Position numbers and translations under genes: made by a program. From Paralichthys olivaceus (taxonomy: Eukaryota > Chordata > Actinopteri > Pleuronectiformes > Paralichthyidae): a stretch of DNA of 64,000 bases. The stretch covers positions 11,996,001 through 12,060,000 of the forward strand of contig NC_091100.1 in the NCBI RefSeq assembly GCF_024713975.1, read 5' to 3'. The notes beneath the pieces were generated by a model. It did not search any database, was not told the origin of the DNA, and was given only the letters and a program-made list of their open reading frames with translations. Below, in pieces: positions 38,501-61,085 of this stretch. How positions within the stretch are numbered: the stretch's first letter is position 1; each line of letters starts with the position of its first letter.

Positions 38501-39586
38501 CTGTATTGATTGTGATCTGTGTGTGATGTGACATGCTGCTTATCTCCCCAACCTCTCTGTTCCAGCTGCTCTGATCCAACAGGCCACCACAGTCAAAAAT
38601 AAGGATATCAGAAAGTTCTTAGACGGTATTTACGTCTCTGAGAAGGGAACAGTAGTGGCGCCGGATCAGTAAAAGTTACATCTGCAGTCTTAGAGGTTAG
38701 ACAACGCCGCCAAAGCCTCCTCTGTGGCCTACAGGGAAAAACCTCTTCTTTTTTTTACTTTTCTGAGTGTTCCTTAACTTTGTCTGTCTTTGTAAAAGCA
38801 TGTTTCTGTTTTTTTCTTTGTTTCCAATGTGTAGAAGTGTGAGGACGGGTCAATATGATTACAACAAATCCTTGTTTTTGCATTCTCTTGTGTGTTCAGT
38901 ATTATTGCCATAACTGTTTACAAAATAATTACCCAGAGCCAAAGATGTCACTTAGAATTTCTTCTTCCAAACAGCCCAACAATCAAAAAGATAATCAATT
39001 GGCTTTTATTAAGTGCTCTCATTTGAGAAGCTAGAACCAACAAATGACTGAAACCATTGATATGAAAATAGTTTTCTGGTTTTATTTGTTAATGGACTTA
39101 TTATTTTGTCTCGTAAAAGTTAGCTATTATATCGTGGAACAGCAAATTACTGTTCTCACCACAACTGGACCTAATTTCTGAAACTGACAAAAGTTTTTTG
39201 GGGGATTTATGAATTTCTTAATGTCTCTGTTGGCTCTTGAAATGTAAGCCAACTGGTTAATATTAATATTTGATATTTCAGTCCTATCCTTTTGATAAGT
39301 TAAACAGCATGCATCAAAAATATAAGTTATCCAAATGTATTGATAATTTTCGGATTAAATATCTCTTCTCTGCTCATGTCTTGCAGGCTGTCAGGCCTTG
39401 TTAGATTTGTGTTTAACTACAGACATGTTGCTGTATGTGACCTTATTTTCCTCTCACACTTGTCTCTTTTTTTCAGCGGCCTTGATCCAACAGGCCACCA
39501 CAGTCCGGAAGAAGGACATCAGGAAGTTCCTGGACGGCATCTACATCAGCGAGAGGACCACTGTGGTGGAGACCAATGCTGAATAA
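35561..39586 (+). CDS. rpl9: RPL9 (uL6), 60S ribosomal protein L9
   Basis: A large-subunit ribosomal protein of the uL6 family. Shared coding exons: 35561-35606, 35704-35819, 36673-36768, 36883-37015, 37481-37561, then a last exon present in two versions: 38566-38672 (A) or 39477-39586 (B). The protein starts [15 protein letters not shown] and matches human almost throughout ([35 protein letters not shown]). With exon A it is 192 aa, with exon B 193 aa; human is 192. The coding start is at the head of exon 2 and exon 1 is a short TOP leader. The canonical poly(A) signal AATAAA (39609-39614) follows exon B closely. Confidence 0.98.
38566..38672 (+). CDS. rpl9: rpl9 alternative last exon A
   Basis: It follows a TCTCTGTTCCAG acceptor in phase 1 and encodes [16 protein letters not shown], then [19 protein letters not shown] and stop. 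This version is nearer to the human C-terminus ([16 protein letters not shown]). I see no AATAAA between its stop and exon B (an ATTAAA is near 39354), so its 3' end is unclear. Confidence 0.75.
39477..39586 (+). CDS. rpl9: rpl9 alternative last exon B
   Basis: It follows a strong CTCTTTTTTTCAG acceptor, also in phase 1, and encodes [16 protein letters not shown], then [20 protein letters not shown] and stop. It agrees with exon A at about 26 of 31 alignable residues, many codons differ silently, and the last few residues are unlike. A canonical poly(A) signal lies 23 bases past the stop. Confidence 0.85.
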
Positions 39587-40477
39587 ATGTTCTCGTTCTC
39601 TTACGACCAATAAAATTACCATCTTTTCCAGTTAATCTCTGGTTGTTTGTTGCCTTTATTGGACACTGCTGCAGCTCAATGTACCTGTGGCACTAGTTTT
39701 AAAAAGGAATAGAAATTAAAGGTGATCAGAAACTGAACATAAACTCTAAACAATTGTTAAAATGTGATGGAAATGGATTCTGAAACTGAAAAATCACAAT
39801 TTATCAACACAATTTTAAGACATGAAATTGTTTATCTTATGGATAAAAAGCAAAAAAATTGAAACCCAACATGTATTTACACTTGTTGATTTTATTCTTT
39901 AATAATAAGCAAAAAACACTTAAGGTGGTGCTGTGGTTGTTTATTCCTGATTATTTAAAAATATGTCTCAGGTTTGAACTGACATTGAACTATGGTCTGA
40001 GGGGAGTGAACTGGATTTCTGCTGAACAACTTAACCTGACGTCTAATCATCATTCAATCTGATCTCTTTACTCCCAGTGTGTCTCTGTTTGTGACGTTTC
40101 AGCATAAAGTCTCAACAAGGTACATAAAAGGTTTTGAACAAGAGGTCAACCCTATCTCCTCCAGTTTCTATAGCATACTGCACAGATCAGGGCTGAAACT
40201 AAGTGAATATCATTTCTTCAGACAGTAATGTGGCCTCCCTAAATGAAAGGTCAGACTCAGGAAACGGTTGAAAAATTAAACTGCAGACAATGTAAAATTT
40301 AATTACTTATTAAAGGGGGGTTGCAAATTGTACCTTTTTTAAACAAACAGTAATGTATCTCCAATCTGTCTTTTTAATGACAGAATTTAGTATTAATTCT
40401 AAAACGTGGAAAGGCATTTACTAACTAATTTATTTGAAACATATTCAAAGTATTACAATCCCACTTTATCTTTTGAA

Positions 40478-40600
40478 TAGTAATAATGATAAACTGTATT
40501 CGTATAGCACTTTTCAAAACAAACTGATCAAAAAAATGAATTTAAAGAAAATGTCATTCAATGTCAAAATCGGCTAAATAAAAGAACAATATAATATAAT
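40478..40600. repeat. Degenerate family C repeat
   Basis: ATAAACTGTATTCGTATAGC then ACTTTTCAAAACAAAC resembles the TATAGCGCTTTTCAAAACAAAG end of a common fish repeat. Confidence 0.4.
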
Positions 40601-41012
40601 TAAAATAGTCAAAGATGAAGAATGACTTAAACATTAAACATTTAATGAATGTTCCTTTTGTTTTGGGGCAGTATTTTATTTTATTTTAATAATAAAACAA
40701 GATGACTTATTTTTTAACTTGTTGTCTTTCACTTTATTTTAATCATTAAAAAACACGTACAATGTCCGGAAAACATTTATCTTGTAAATATAAAAACTCA
40801 AATATTCTAAATATTCTAAATAAATAAATAAAGCAAAAACAATATAAAATCATTAAAGATGGCGATGTTTCCATCTAGAATATAATCGTACAAACTGACC
40901 ATGATATATTTAGTGTAGATGATGTTTTTAACGTGTTGTCTTCATTTTATTCTTATGAATAAAAACAACAACGCAGAGTGACGCACAGGACGTAGACGCA
41001 GCTCGCGGTTTT

Positions 41013-41054
41013 TACGTCATCACCAGGCGCCCGCAGAGTCCCGCTTCGCGCCAA
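41013..41054 (+). promoter_or_regulatory. rfc1: rfc1 promoter: CRE-like and E2F sites
   Basis: TACGTCAT at 41013-41020 and TTCGCGCCAA at 41045-41054, about 70-110 bases upstream of the ATG. The second matches the E2F consensus, fitting S-phase control of a replication factor gene. Confidence 0.6.
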
Positions 41055-41122
41055 GCGGCTGCAGGATTTTGTGACTGCTGACAAATAACCTGAGAGTGAA
41101 ACTGCGAGGAAACATCTCCATC

Positions 41123-44100
41123 ATGGTACGTTACAGACTTTAAAACACTATTGGGATTTGCAGTAAAGAATTGAGCAGTGCTGAGATGAATGCCAGTGAG
41201 GATCCCCCACAGGGTTGTTTGGAAAAGTGTGATTTTATGTATCTGTTATATTTTCAATTTGAATTTTAAGTAAATAAAGGAACAAACTGAGGGACTATGT
41301 TGATTGTGTGCTCACAGGACATCAGGAGGTTCTTTGCACCGACTGCATCGAAGCCTGCGGTGCACAAACCGACCCCAAATGGAAACACGGACGCTGAAGA
41401 GAAGAAGAAGAAGAATAATAAGAAGAGCAAGCCACTGTCTCCAGATGATGAAGTGAAGCAGAAAAAGAAAGAGAGCAACAAGGCAAGGAAATTGACTTAA
41501 AGAAAGACACAGGAAATGTCCAGTGTCCCTGTTAAACTAATCTTTTGATCTGGAACTGGTCTAATGTGGAAGACAGCTGTCACATTTCCCATTTTGAGTT
41601 TTTTTCTAAAATATGAAAAAGTGTTTTTGGGGTCGTTAGCTTCTGTAGAATAAAATAGTCCACGATTAATCAGGTTAATCAGGTAAAGAGGTAGTTTAGT
41701 TGTTCTTTAATTTAGTTTTTCTCTTTCAATATTAACATTGCTTGGGCTTAATTAAGATTTTTTAACACACCTTCACTACCAGAAATGGATATTTAAAATA
41801 AATCTACCGTGTAATATTGTTAGTTTCCTACAACTCTCCTCTTAATTTCTGAATCCGAATATAACTTCAGCATCATTGTTACCTTGTCTTTGTCACTGTA
41901 TTGTTGTATTGTTTTCATCTGGGTTAATTATGTTTTTATTTTGTTTTGTTTTTTTCAGGGCAAAAGCCCAAAAACAGAAAAACACCTTCCCTGCGTTTCC
42001 AAGGATGGGGAGAAAAAACGAAAGAAACATGCTGTCATAGAGTCAGGTCAGAACGATCCCATACTGCTCTATGGTTCCCCTTGAGAATCATGCTCACATT
42101 GCTCTACATCCTTCCTGTGTGCTTGTTTTCAGTACATCTTTCTTTTTCCTCCAGACTCGGAGGAGGAGCCAGTCAGGAAGTCAAAGAAATCCCCCAAAGA
42201 GAAACAGAAGAGCAGCAAAGCAGCACCGCCTCCTAAAAAAGATCCTGTGCAATATGTCTCTGAAACAGGTGATGTTGCGTCATCATAGTTCAGACATACT
42301 CTACATGCTGGAGCTCATGTCATGCTCATGATGTTTTCTTGATTTAGGAGAATGGTGGGTTTTATTGGATATTTTTCTTGTTGGATTGTAGACTCAGACA
42401 GTGACAACTTTCAGTCCTTGAAGAAGGTTTCCCAAACCAAGCATGACGACACGTCCAAACTGAGGAAGACCGAGGCAGAAAGTGCTCGTCCGGGGACCAA
42501 AGAGGCGGCGAAACCTCCTGTCAAGTCGTCCACTACACAGGCGAAAACTGGGCTCAAGTCTCCTCCAGTGCTTGTATCCCCCAAGTCGCCTCCTCAGACC
42601 AAACAAACCCCCACCTCAGTGCTCGACTACTTCGGCAGCAGCACTATTCAGCGCTCAGAGAAGAAGCTGGTAGCCAGCACTAAACGAAAGGCTGTGAGTA
42701 AAATGGCACATGATTTTCTTAAAGGTCACTACTCTGCTCTACCTATTAATTGCTTTGTGGAGTCGTCTTTGTCTTTCCAACAAACTGACTTAACAAAAAC
42801 TATTCTCCTCTTCAGCCAATTCAGGACACAGATGATCTGATCAGTGATGAGGAGATTGCCAGACAGCTGCAGATGAGTGAGGACATGGAGGTAGGCTGAT
42901 GGACATAAACAGCAGCTCAGTCAAGGAGTAGTTGATTTAACGAGAAGTCAACCGACAGAATATTATATTATGCTGCTATTTAAATCAACTGAATGACACT
43001 CAGTGGTGTTAATAAATCTGCCAAGGTCAAAACATTCTATTACTTGGATAAAAAGCAGAAAACTAAAGCACTTTTGGAAAATGGTCGGCTTTATTTTCAA
43101 ATTTATATTTTATACATAAAATTACTAATCTGTAAAATTGATGTGCAGATTAATACATATATGTTATGAAAATATAATTCAAGAAAGTGTTATTAATGTC
43201 CTCTCTGTCACTCTGAAACTTTACAATTTGTTATGAAGCATTTGGAGAATTCCTAAAATTCTAAATATTAATTTAGTGTTTGCTAGAATCCTTGAATAGA
43301 AAAATCAAAAACAACGTGACAGTTGCTTTTCCTTTCTTCTCCTGACTTTACTCAGCTGGAAAAGCAGGTCCATGAGGATGAAGAGTTTGCCAAAACACTG
43401 GCCATGCTGGAGGAGGAGCCACAGGCCAAGAAGGTAACTAGCACAATGATACTAATTCAAGCTCACTTCTGATGCCTGCGGTTATGAAGTATAAATTGTA
43501 CTGTCCTCCTCATTCAGGCTCGTAAAGGCTCTGATGACAAACAAGCTGCATTTCCCAAAAAGAGCTGCACAGACTCTGCTGCTGGCAGCACGAGCAGTCC
43601 GCCGGCCAGGATCAAGTCGGAGGACGTGATCAGTCCGTCTCCTAAGAAGAACCTTTCCCCTGTCAAAGCCAGCTCCAAACTGGCCATGATGAAGAAAAGA
43701 AATGAAGAAAACAGCATAGGGTCGAAGAGTAAGACCCTTATTTCACCCACAAAAATTAAAACCTCTCCCAAGAAGGAGCCCATCGCTTCATCGAGCTCAC
43801 ACATGAAGTTCACACCCAAAACCGGAACGACACCCACTGCACTTAAAACGTCTCCCAAGAAACCAGAGGTGAGCTTTGAAGATACCTTAATATCTTAACA
43901 TATTAATAATTTATTATTGTTTGTCCCCAAAAGCAAACTGGTTTCTGGACACAAACTCAGGATAAAATAAAAAGCACAAAGTTAGAAGTGAACATCTACA
44001 CAAGTACATGTTAAAACAATTTTAAAGAACAAGTTAATATATCTCATATTTCTCCTAATCTGATCAGAGCACAAGCACGAGTCCTGACGACGCAGAGAAG

Positions 44101-47100
44101 AAGAAAGTCAACTCGTCATCTTACAGGAACTACCTCAACAGAGATGGACCGCGAGCTCTGGGCTCCAAGGAAATCCCAATGGTAACACACACACTTCATA
44201 CAGTTGTGTAAAGAAAACCTGCTGACCATCATCTTAATCTCTGGCTCTACGCTGTGTGTGTTTTCTCCAGGGAGCAGAGAACTGTTTGGAGGGCTGTGTG
44301 TTTGTGTTGACGGGGGTTCTTGAGTCTATGGAGAGAGACGACACCAAATCCCTCATCGAGCGCTACGGAGGCAAGGTGACGGGCAACGTGAGCAAAAAGA
44401 CCACCTACCTGGTGCAGGGCAGGGACAGCGGAGTCTCCAAACTCGACAAGGTAACTGATATGTCACATATTTGCTGAGTCAAAGTAGTATCAACAATTTT
44501 AAATTCACAGTTATAACATGGAAATTGTTTAATAGCACTTTAACAGTTTAATTTCCCTTCCTGCCTCATTTCTGCAGTGTTTCCCTGTGTCTGTCTGAGA
44601 CATCATGTCCATCCAGTTTTTAATTCTCTTCTGCCTCACTCTGCTCAGGCCGAGAGTTTTGGAACCAAGATCCTGGATGAGGACGCTCTGCTGGAGCTGA
44701 TCAGAACCAAACCAGGGAAGAAGTCCAAGTATGAGATTGCTGCAGAGGCAGAGGTCAGCAAAGTATCTACTAAATGTAAAATCTCTGACTCAGTTATTTG
44801 TTGATAACATATAAGGATTCATTTCATTTGAATGTGTTTATCTTTCTCAATTAGAACAAAGCTTCTAAAACCAGGACTCCTCCCAGCCAAACGTCAAAGA
44901 GAACCCCTAAAGCTCAGAAGATCTCTCCTTCAAAGGGTAATTCCAGGTCCCCTCACACCCCGAGCCCGTCAAAGACCAGCCAGGCACAAGGTCACGGGAG
45001 CAGGACTAGAGGTGGTGGCACTCCACCTGGCAGAGGCTCAGGTCACACGGCCCGGCGGGAGCTGGGCCTTTCCTCCTCATCCACAACTGCAGAGGACGCC
45101 AGCCTGCTGTGGGTGGACAAGTACCGCCCGCGCTCTCTGAAGACTGTGATTGGCCAGCAGGGGGATCAGAGCTGCGCCAATAAGCTGCTGCGGTGGCTGC
45201 AGAACTGGCACAAAAACCACAGTGGCGCAGTTTCCAAGCCTCCAGGTAGCAGTTTAACTTTGTTTGTATTAATGATGTGTGTTGAAAACCATTTTTATTC
45301 ACTACATTTTAGCTCGATATATATTCACCTGTGTTAAAGACCACATGCTTGGTGCTGTTTGTCATGTACAGTAAGGTTTGGCAAGTTTGGCGGAGGCAAA
45401 GATGATGGATCAGGATTTAAAGCTGCTCTGCTCTCTGGACCTCCGGGGGTGGGGAAGACCACCACTGCTGCGCTCGTCTGTGAAGTCAGTCACAGCAATA
45501 TTTGGATCAATCTTTGGTGTTTTTTGACCATTACGACAACCACGACTCCAAGCTGTGACTCAGCCTCTCCACTGTTTGTGTGTGTTGCAGGAGTTGGGCT
45601 TCAGCTACGTGGAGATGAACGCCAGCTGTACTCGCAGCAAGAACAGCCTGAAGGAGGTCGTCGCAGAGTCACTGAACAACACAAGCATCGAGAGCTTCTA
45701 CAAAGGTGAGGCCTCTCACAATTCTTCTTTCTGTTCTTCACATGTGAACCCACATCAGCGCACAGTCACGTAAATGGTTCCCCTGTGAGCACGCACACAC
45801 CTGAAGGAAGATATGCCAAACAGCGGAGAACTGTATGTCTGTCGTGGTGATTCGCACAGTGAAAACTATGTCTGCTGAAATCTTCCTGCCTGCAGAGGGT
45901 TGTAAAAATGTAATGGATGTTTTGTCTGGACATTGACACGGTGAGGGAGAGCAACAACAGTGAAAAGAACTCTACGATGAAGCTACATTTTTTTTTATGT
46001 TATAATGTGAAGTGGAAAATGCTCCAGATTCTGAAACTGTTACAGGACAGATTGGTGCTGCCACAGTCTATGAATGGGAAACACTGTGGTAACTGTTGGT
46101 GTGTGTGTTCTTTAGGTACGTCTCAAACAGTGAGCAGTAAACATGTCCTGATCATGGATGAGGTTGACGGCATGGCTGGTAATGAAGACCGTGGAGGAAT
46201 CCAGGTAAATAAACACATTTCTGTATTAGTCGCACCACAGTTTCACATTTTGTAGAAAGATTATCATACTTCCTTCAAATATAACCAGATCCAGAGGTCA
46301 CAGTTCTCTGACTTGATATGATCTATCCACTTCCATTAATAACAGCTCTCAAATCATTGTTTCATTAGTTCTCTGCTGCTAGCAATGCTTGGATATGTCA
46401 CTTTCCACTGAATGTTTTCTAACATTAGCACTATGTCAGACTGAATAATGAAGTGACATGAATGAGTAGTGTCTGATAATGGTGATAATTGGTTCCTCTG
46501 CCACGTGTTCATGATACTGACTTCTGACGTCTTGTAGGAGATGATCGGCCTGATCAGAGGCTCAAAGATTCCTATCATCTGCATGTGCAATGATCGTAAC
46601 CATCAGAAGATCAGGTCACTGGCTAACTACTGCTTCGATCTGCGCTTCCAGAGGCCGCGGCTGGAACAGATTAAGGTCTGAACACATCCGGCCTGACATC
46701 TGACTTTATTTTCAAATGAAATGACAAAAGCTTAGAATTGATAGTGTCTGTGAATATTATAAATTATTAACCCCTCTGACTTTCCTTTGAAATTTTTTAG
46801 GGAGCCATGATGTCCATCACTTTCAAAGAGGGAATCAAGATCCCTCCTCCAGCTCTCAACGAAATCATCCTGGCTTCTAATCAGGACGTCCGGCAGGTAA
46901 AGAAGACGACATAAACGTAAAAGTCTGTTCGTGCCGAGGTTCTGTCTTTGTTTTCCACCCTCTCACCATTCTAGCTTTTTTTTCTCTCCAGGTGATTCAC
47001 AACCTGAGCATGTGGTCCGCTAAAGACAAGGTGATGACGTACGACCAGTGCAAGTCTGACGCAGCCAGCGCCCGCAAGGACATGAAGCTGGGGCCGTTTG

Positions 47101-48603
47101 ACGTTTGCAGGAAGGTGTTTGCCTCAGGCGAAGAGACCGCCCACATGAGCCTCATCGACAAGTCCGACCTCTTCTTCCACGACTATTCGCTAGCTCCGCT
47201 CTTCGTCCAAGAGAACTACCTGCACGTCCGTCCAGCGGCTGCCAGGTGAGAGGCTGACTGTTCCCACCTGAAATCAAAATACAACAGCAACAACTTATAT
47301 TGAATGTTTCTGTGGTTTCTCCTCACACAGCGGAGATCTGAAGTCCCACCTGGTGCTGCTCAGCAAGACGGCGGATTCCATCTCAGACGGAGATCTGGTG
47401 GACAGACGGATACGCTCTGGGCAGAACTGGTCTCTGCTGCCGACGCAGGTAACAAACAAAATGATCCTTATATTATAATAATAATAATAATCCTTTGAGA
47501 ACAGATGTTTGTTTAGATTGTTTTGTTTGTGAGAAATGTAAGATCTGTTTATTTTAACCTCATCACCTCATCATTCTTGTCATAATTTGAAGTGTGTTTG
47601 TGTGTGTTCGTAGGCCATCTATGCCAGTGTGTTACCAGGTGAACTGATGAGAGGCTACATGAGTCACTTCCCCACATTTCCCAGCTGGCTCGGCAAGAAC
47701 TCCTCCACCAGTAAACATTCCCGTATCGTTCAGGAGCTAGCCTCACACATGTGTTTAAAGTGAGTCTAGCCTGCACCACTGTTTATCTCTTATCTCTTTA
47801 CACATTCAACACAAAGTCACACTGAGTTTTAACCTGTTTGTCTCCTGCAGGACATTTAGCAGCAGACAGGCGGTGAACCTGGACTACCTGCACTACCTGC
47901 GGCAGGCGCTGCTGAGCCCACTCCAGAGGAACGGAGCTGAGGGCGCCAGTCAGGCCGTGCAGCTGCTGGACGACTACCACCTCATGAAAGAGGACGTTGA
48001 CAGCATCATGGAGATCAGCATCTGGGGCGGACAACCTGACCCCTACTCCAGACTGGAGTCAAAGGTCAGGAGGAGGCGAGGGGTGTATAGTTTGAAAGGA
48101 TAGTTGGTTTGGGCTGTTGGGATTAGTTGATTTACATAAACTTACTTCAGAACATCGAATACAAAGATTTTCTACAGTTTTTTAAATGTGTGCTGTCCTC
48201 ATCCTCCCAGGTGAAGGCAGCTTTCACACGCGCCTACAACAAAGAAGTTCATCTGACGCCGTACTCGCTGCAAATTGTGAAGAAGGGTCGCCGTGGTGGT
48301 GGAGAGTCAGAGCTGGGGGGAGAGGACATGGACAATGAACGCCAAGAGTCCGAGGAGGAAGGGGAGGGCCTGAAGGCCGACGCTATGATCAAAGTAATTC
48401 AAACTGCGATAATCATGTGCAGTCATCTTCTTCACATTTCATTTAAATCACATCATGTTCTATCTATTTATTATATCTGATCTGTCTCTTGTTCCTCCCT
48501 GCAGCAGAAGAAGGCAAAGGTCACCAAGGAGTCGAAGGAGAAGAAAGAAGATTCTGGAAAGGGGAAAGGAAAAGGCAAGGGGAAAGGCAAAGCTAAGAAA
48601 TAA
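41123..48603 (+). CDS. rfc1: RFC1, replication factor C subunit 1 (clamp loader large subunit)
   Basis: The large subunit of the ATPase that loads PCNA onto primed DNA in the nucleus. Coding exons: 41123-41125, 41318-41482, 41959-42046, 42155-42268, 42392-42693, 42816-42890, 43356-43433, 43518-43868, 44068-44181, 44271-44450, 44649-44753, 44855-45245, 45372-45484, 45591-45705, 46116-46204, 46538-46675, 46801-46896, 46992-47245, 47331-47448, 47614-47759, 47851-48064, 48211-48393, 48505-48603. They give 1176 aa (human 1148). Visible parts are MDIRRFF at the start, the conserved TSVLDYFG (PCNA-binding-like) in the fifth exon, a BRCT domain from about 431 to 515, Walker A GPPGVGKT at 678-685, Walker B DEVD at 746-749, the RFC1 C-terminal domain from about 960, and a Lys/Gly tail. 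The first coding exon is only the ATG, and the next intron appears to be GC-AG. The Asp expected in the NAS-D-TR motif is Cys706. AATAAA is at 49195-49200. Confidence 0.97.
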
Positions 48604-50390
48604 TAGAGAAAAACAAACCTCCAACAAAACGTACTGTTTTCTAATGCACTTACAATGATCCTGAAATGAGAAGTAGTGAAGCTGGACTTAGACTTAGACA
48701 TCTGTCTCTCAACCAAACAAACACTCTTCCTGTCTTTTTTTTTACTTCATGACTCCATCCTGTGCAAATGATGCGTAGTGTCTGCTTGTTCCACCCGTTA
48801 TCATGTGTGTACACGTCTGCAGTAACACGTGTCCAATCAGGAGCGATGTGCGTTTCTTCTGTCATCTGTTTCTGGTCCAGGTGTCGAGGCTGTAAATAAT
48901 GTTACTATTACCTTTTTGCTAAGACCACAGTAGATGAATACTCCTGCTTTGGTTCTAAGGTTAGTACTGACGACTCTGTAAATGTCACTTTTGTAAAGAT
49001 TTCATGAGGATGAATAGAGAAATATGTCACTCATGGCTGTCAGTGTTTTTTTGTTCATTTGTTTTTTCTAAAAAAGATATTTGGATCACACATTTGTTTA
49101 AAAAAATCCAGCCTCTTAGAAAAATAATTTACGGTGGAAAAATAAAAATTACCTTCAGGGCAAGGATGTCTATTAATGATCCTATTTGTAAAGAAATAAA
49201 GACAAACTAGAGATAATATGATGTTTTCACTAGTTCCTTTTATCTAAATTGTATGAATTGTTTTCTTTATCCTAGAAAAGGCCCTTTATATTTAAATACT
49301 TTATATTTACATCCAGGGGTCCTCTCTACGGAGGCCGCCATGTTTTTAACAGTTGTCCAGACTGAACAAACTAAACACCTTTAGTTTTTATGACAACTCT
49401 TTCATGTTTGGAAGGAGAGGGTGAGGTCAGGGGTGTTCAGCTGCAACATGCAATTTCACCACTAGATGTCACTAAATTCTACACACTGTACCTTTAAATG
49501 TTAAAATGACCAAAATGAATACTTTTTTTTTTAATCAAAATAATTTCATTGTATTTCACTTTCTGTCAAGTAATTTGTTAATGATTTATAATTAATTTCA
49601 TATTTATATTTCTAATTAAATCCAGTACTAAATGGATAAATCCAGCATTACTTGTGCAGCTTCTCTTTTGGACAGAAAACATGAAGACAACTGTGCAAAC
49701 TTCATCTGAAGAAGACTGACACGTGATAGAAAGCTCCAGAGCAGCTACTGACTGGACAGTGGTGGTGAGATGCTTGGACATAAATGTTGCTGAATAAAAA
49801 TAAAACTGCTGTCAAATTAACAGCACTTGAAGTAAACTCAGTGTCTCAAAAGTACTTTAAATCTTCAGTTTGTAGCACCACAAAGAACCTAAATCTGAAG
49901 AACCTAAATCAGCATTCGTCGAGGTTAAACAATAAGATGACTCATCTGTTTACAAATAATTAGTCAGCAATTTCAATATTCACTTTATCTTTTTTTTTTA
50001 CACTATAATATTAATAATATTATTTGCAGAACTAATTAAAGTGAAATTAGTGAAACTTTTGTCATCCTAATCTAACAAATACTCGCTGGTACATAAACAT
50101 GTCTCAATGTATGAAGCATCTTCAGCCACCCAGTTTAAAATTTTGAAAATTAGTTTATTTAAAATTTACATGAAGTATAAAGAATCTGAGCTTTAACAAA
50201 AATCAGTAACACAAAAACAAACAATTTCTCCTAAATATATATATATTACATTATTGTATTGTGTATCAAAAGTCCTTTTAGTCTTTGAAACAGTTTCACA
50301 GTTCTCAGTTCACATAATAGAAAATGAAAAGCTTCATAAATAACATTAAAAATATATATTCCACTGATCTTTTTGAGCGGACGTTCGTCT
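48604..50390. other. Convergent 3' regions of rfc1 and wdr19
   Basis: Holds the rfc1 poly(A) signal (49195-49200), a family E repeat (49300-49497) and a candidate wdr19 poly(A) signal on the minus strand (TTTATT at 50154-50159). No gene is recognised. Confidence 0.6.
49300..49497 (+). repeat. Dispersed teleost repeat, family E
   Basis: Blocks GGAGGCCGCCATGTTTTT, TTTATGACAACTCTTTCATG, CAGCTGCAACATGCAATTTC and CACTAGATGTCACTAAATTC ending TACACACTGTACCTTTAA. I recognise this as a frequent percomorph repeat; the family name is not recalled. Confidence 0.6.
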
Positions 50391-60888
<10,498 letters not shown>

Positions 60889-61019
60889 GTCGCCGACTCT
60901 TGTTCTTCTGCTCTTCTACGGGTGTTGGTGAACAATCTGCGACACTTGATTCACTGTCATTCTTCTTCAACGTTCGGTTTATTGACGAGTGGCAACCGAC
61001 GTCTTCTTCTTCCTTTTCT

Positions 61020-61085
61020 TCCTTACGCTAAAGGCGCATTACCGCCACCTATATGCTGGAGTGTGAACCAGCGTGTTGGGTCTGC
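61020..61085. repeat. Short teleost repeat fragment
   Basis: AAAGGCGCATTACCGCCACC then TATATGCTGGAGTGTGAA matches a common fish repeat I recall (TACCGCCACCTACTGG-type). Confidence 0.4.

Larger units (their letters stand above)
39615..41122. other. rpl9-rfc1 spacer
   Basis: AT-rich, with a degenerate family C repeat (about 40478-40600). The last 150 bases are CpG-rich and form the rfc1 promoter. No klb exon is seen here, although KLB lies between RPL9 and RFC1 in human. Confidence 0.65.

Noticed and set aside
38566-38672. rpl9 exon A as a dead remnant of a duplicated exon
   Set aside because: It keeps an acceptor, the phase, an intact frame and a human-like protein sequence, so it is listed as a live alternative exon.
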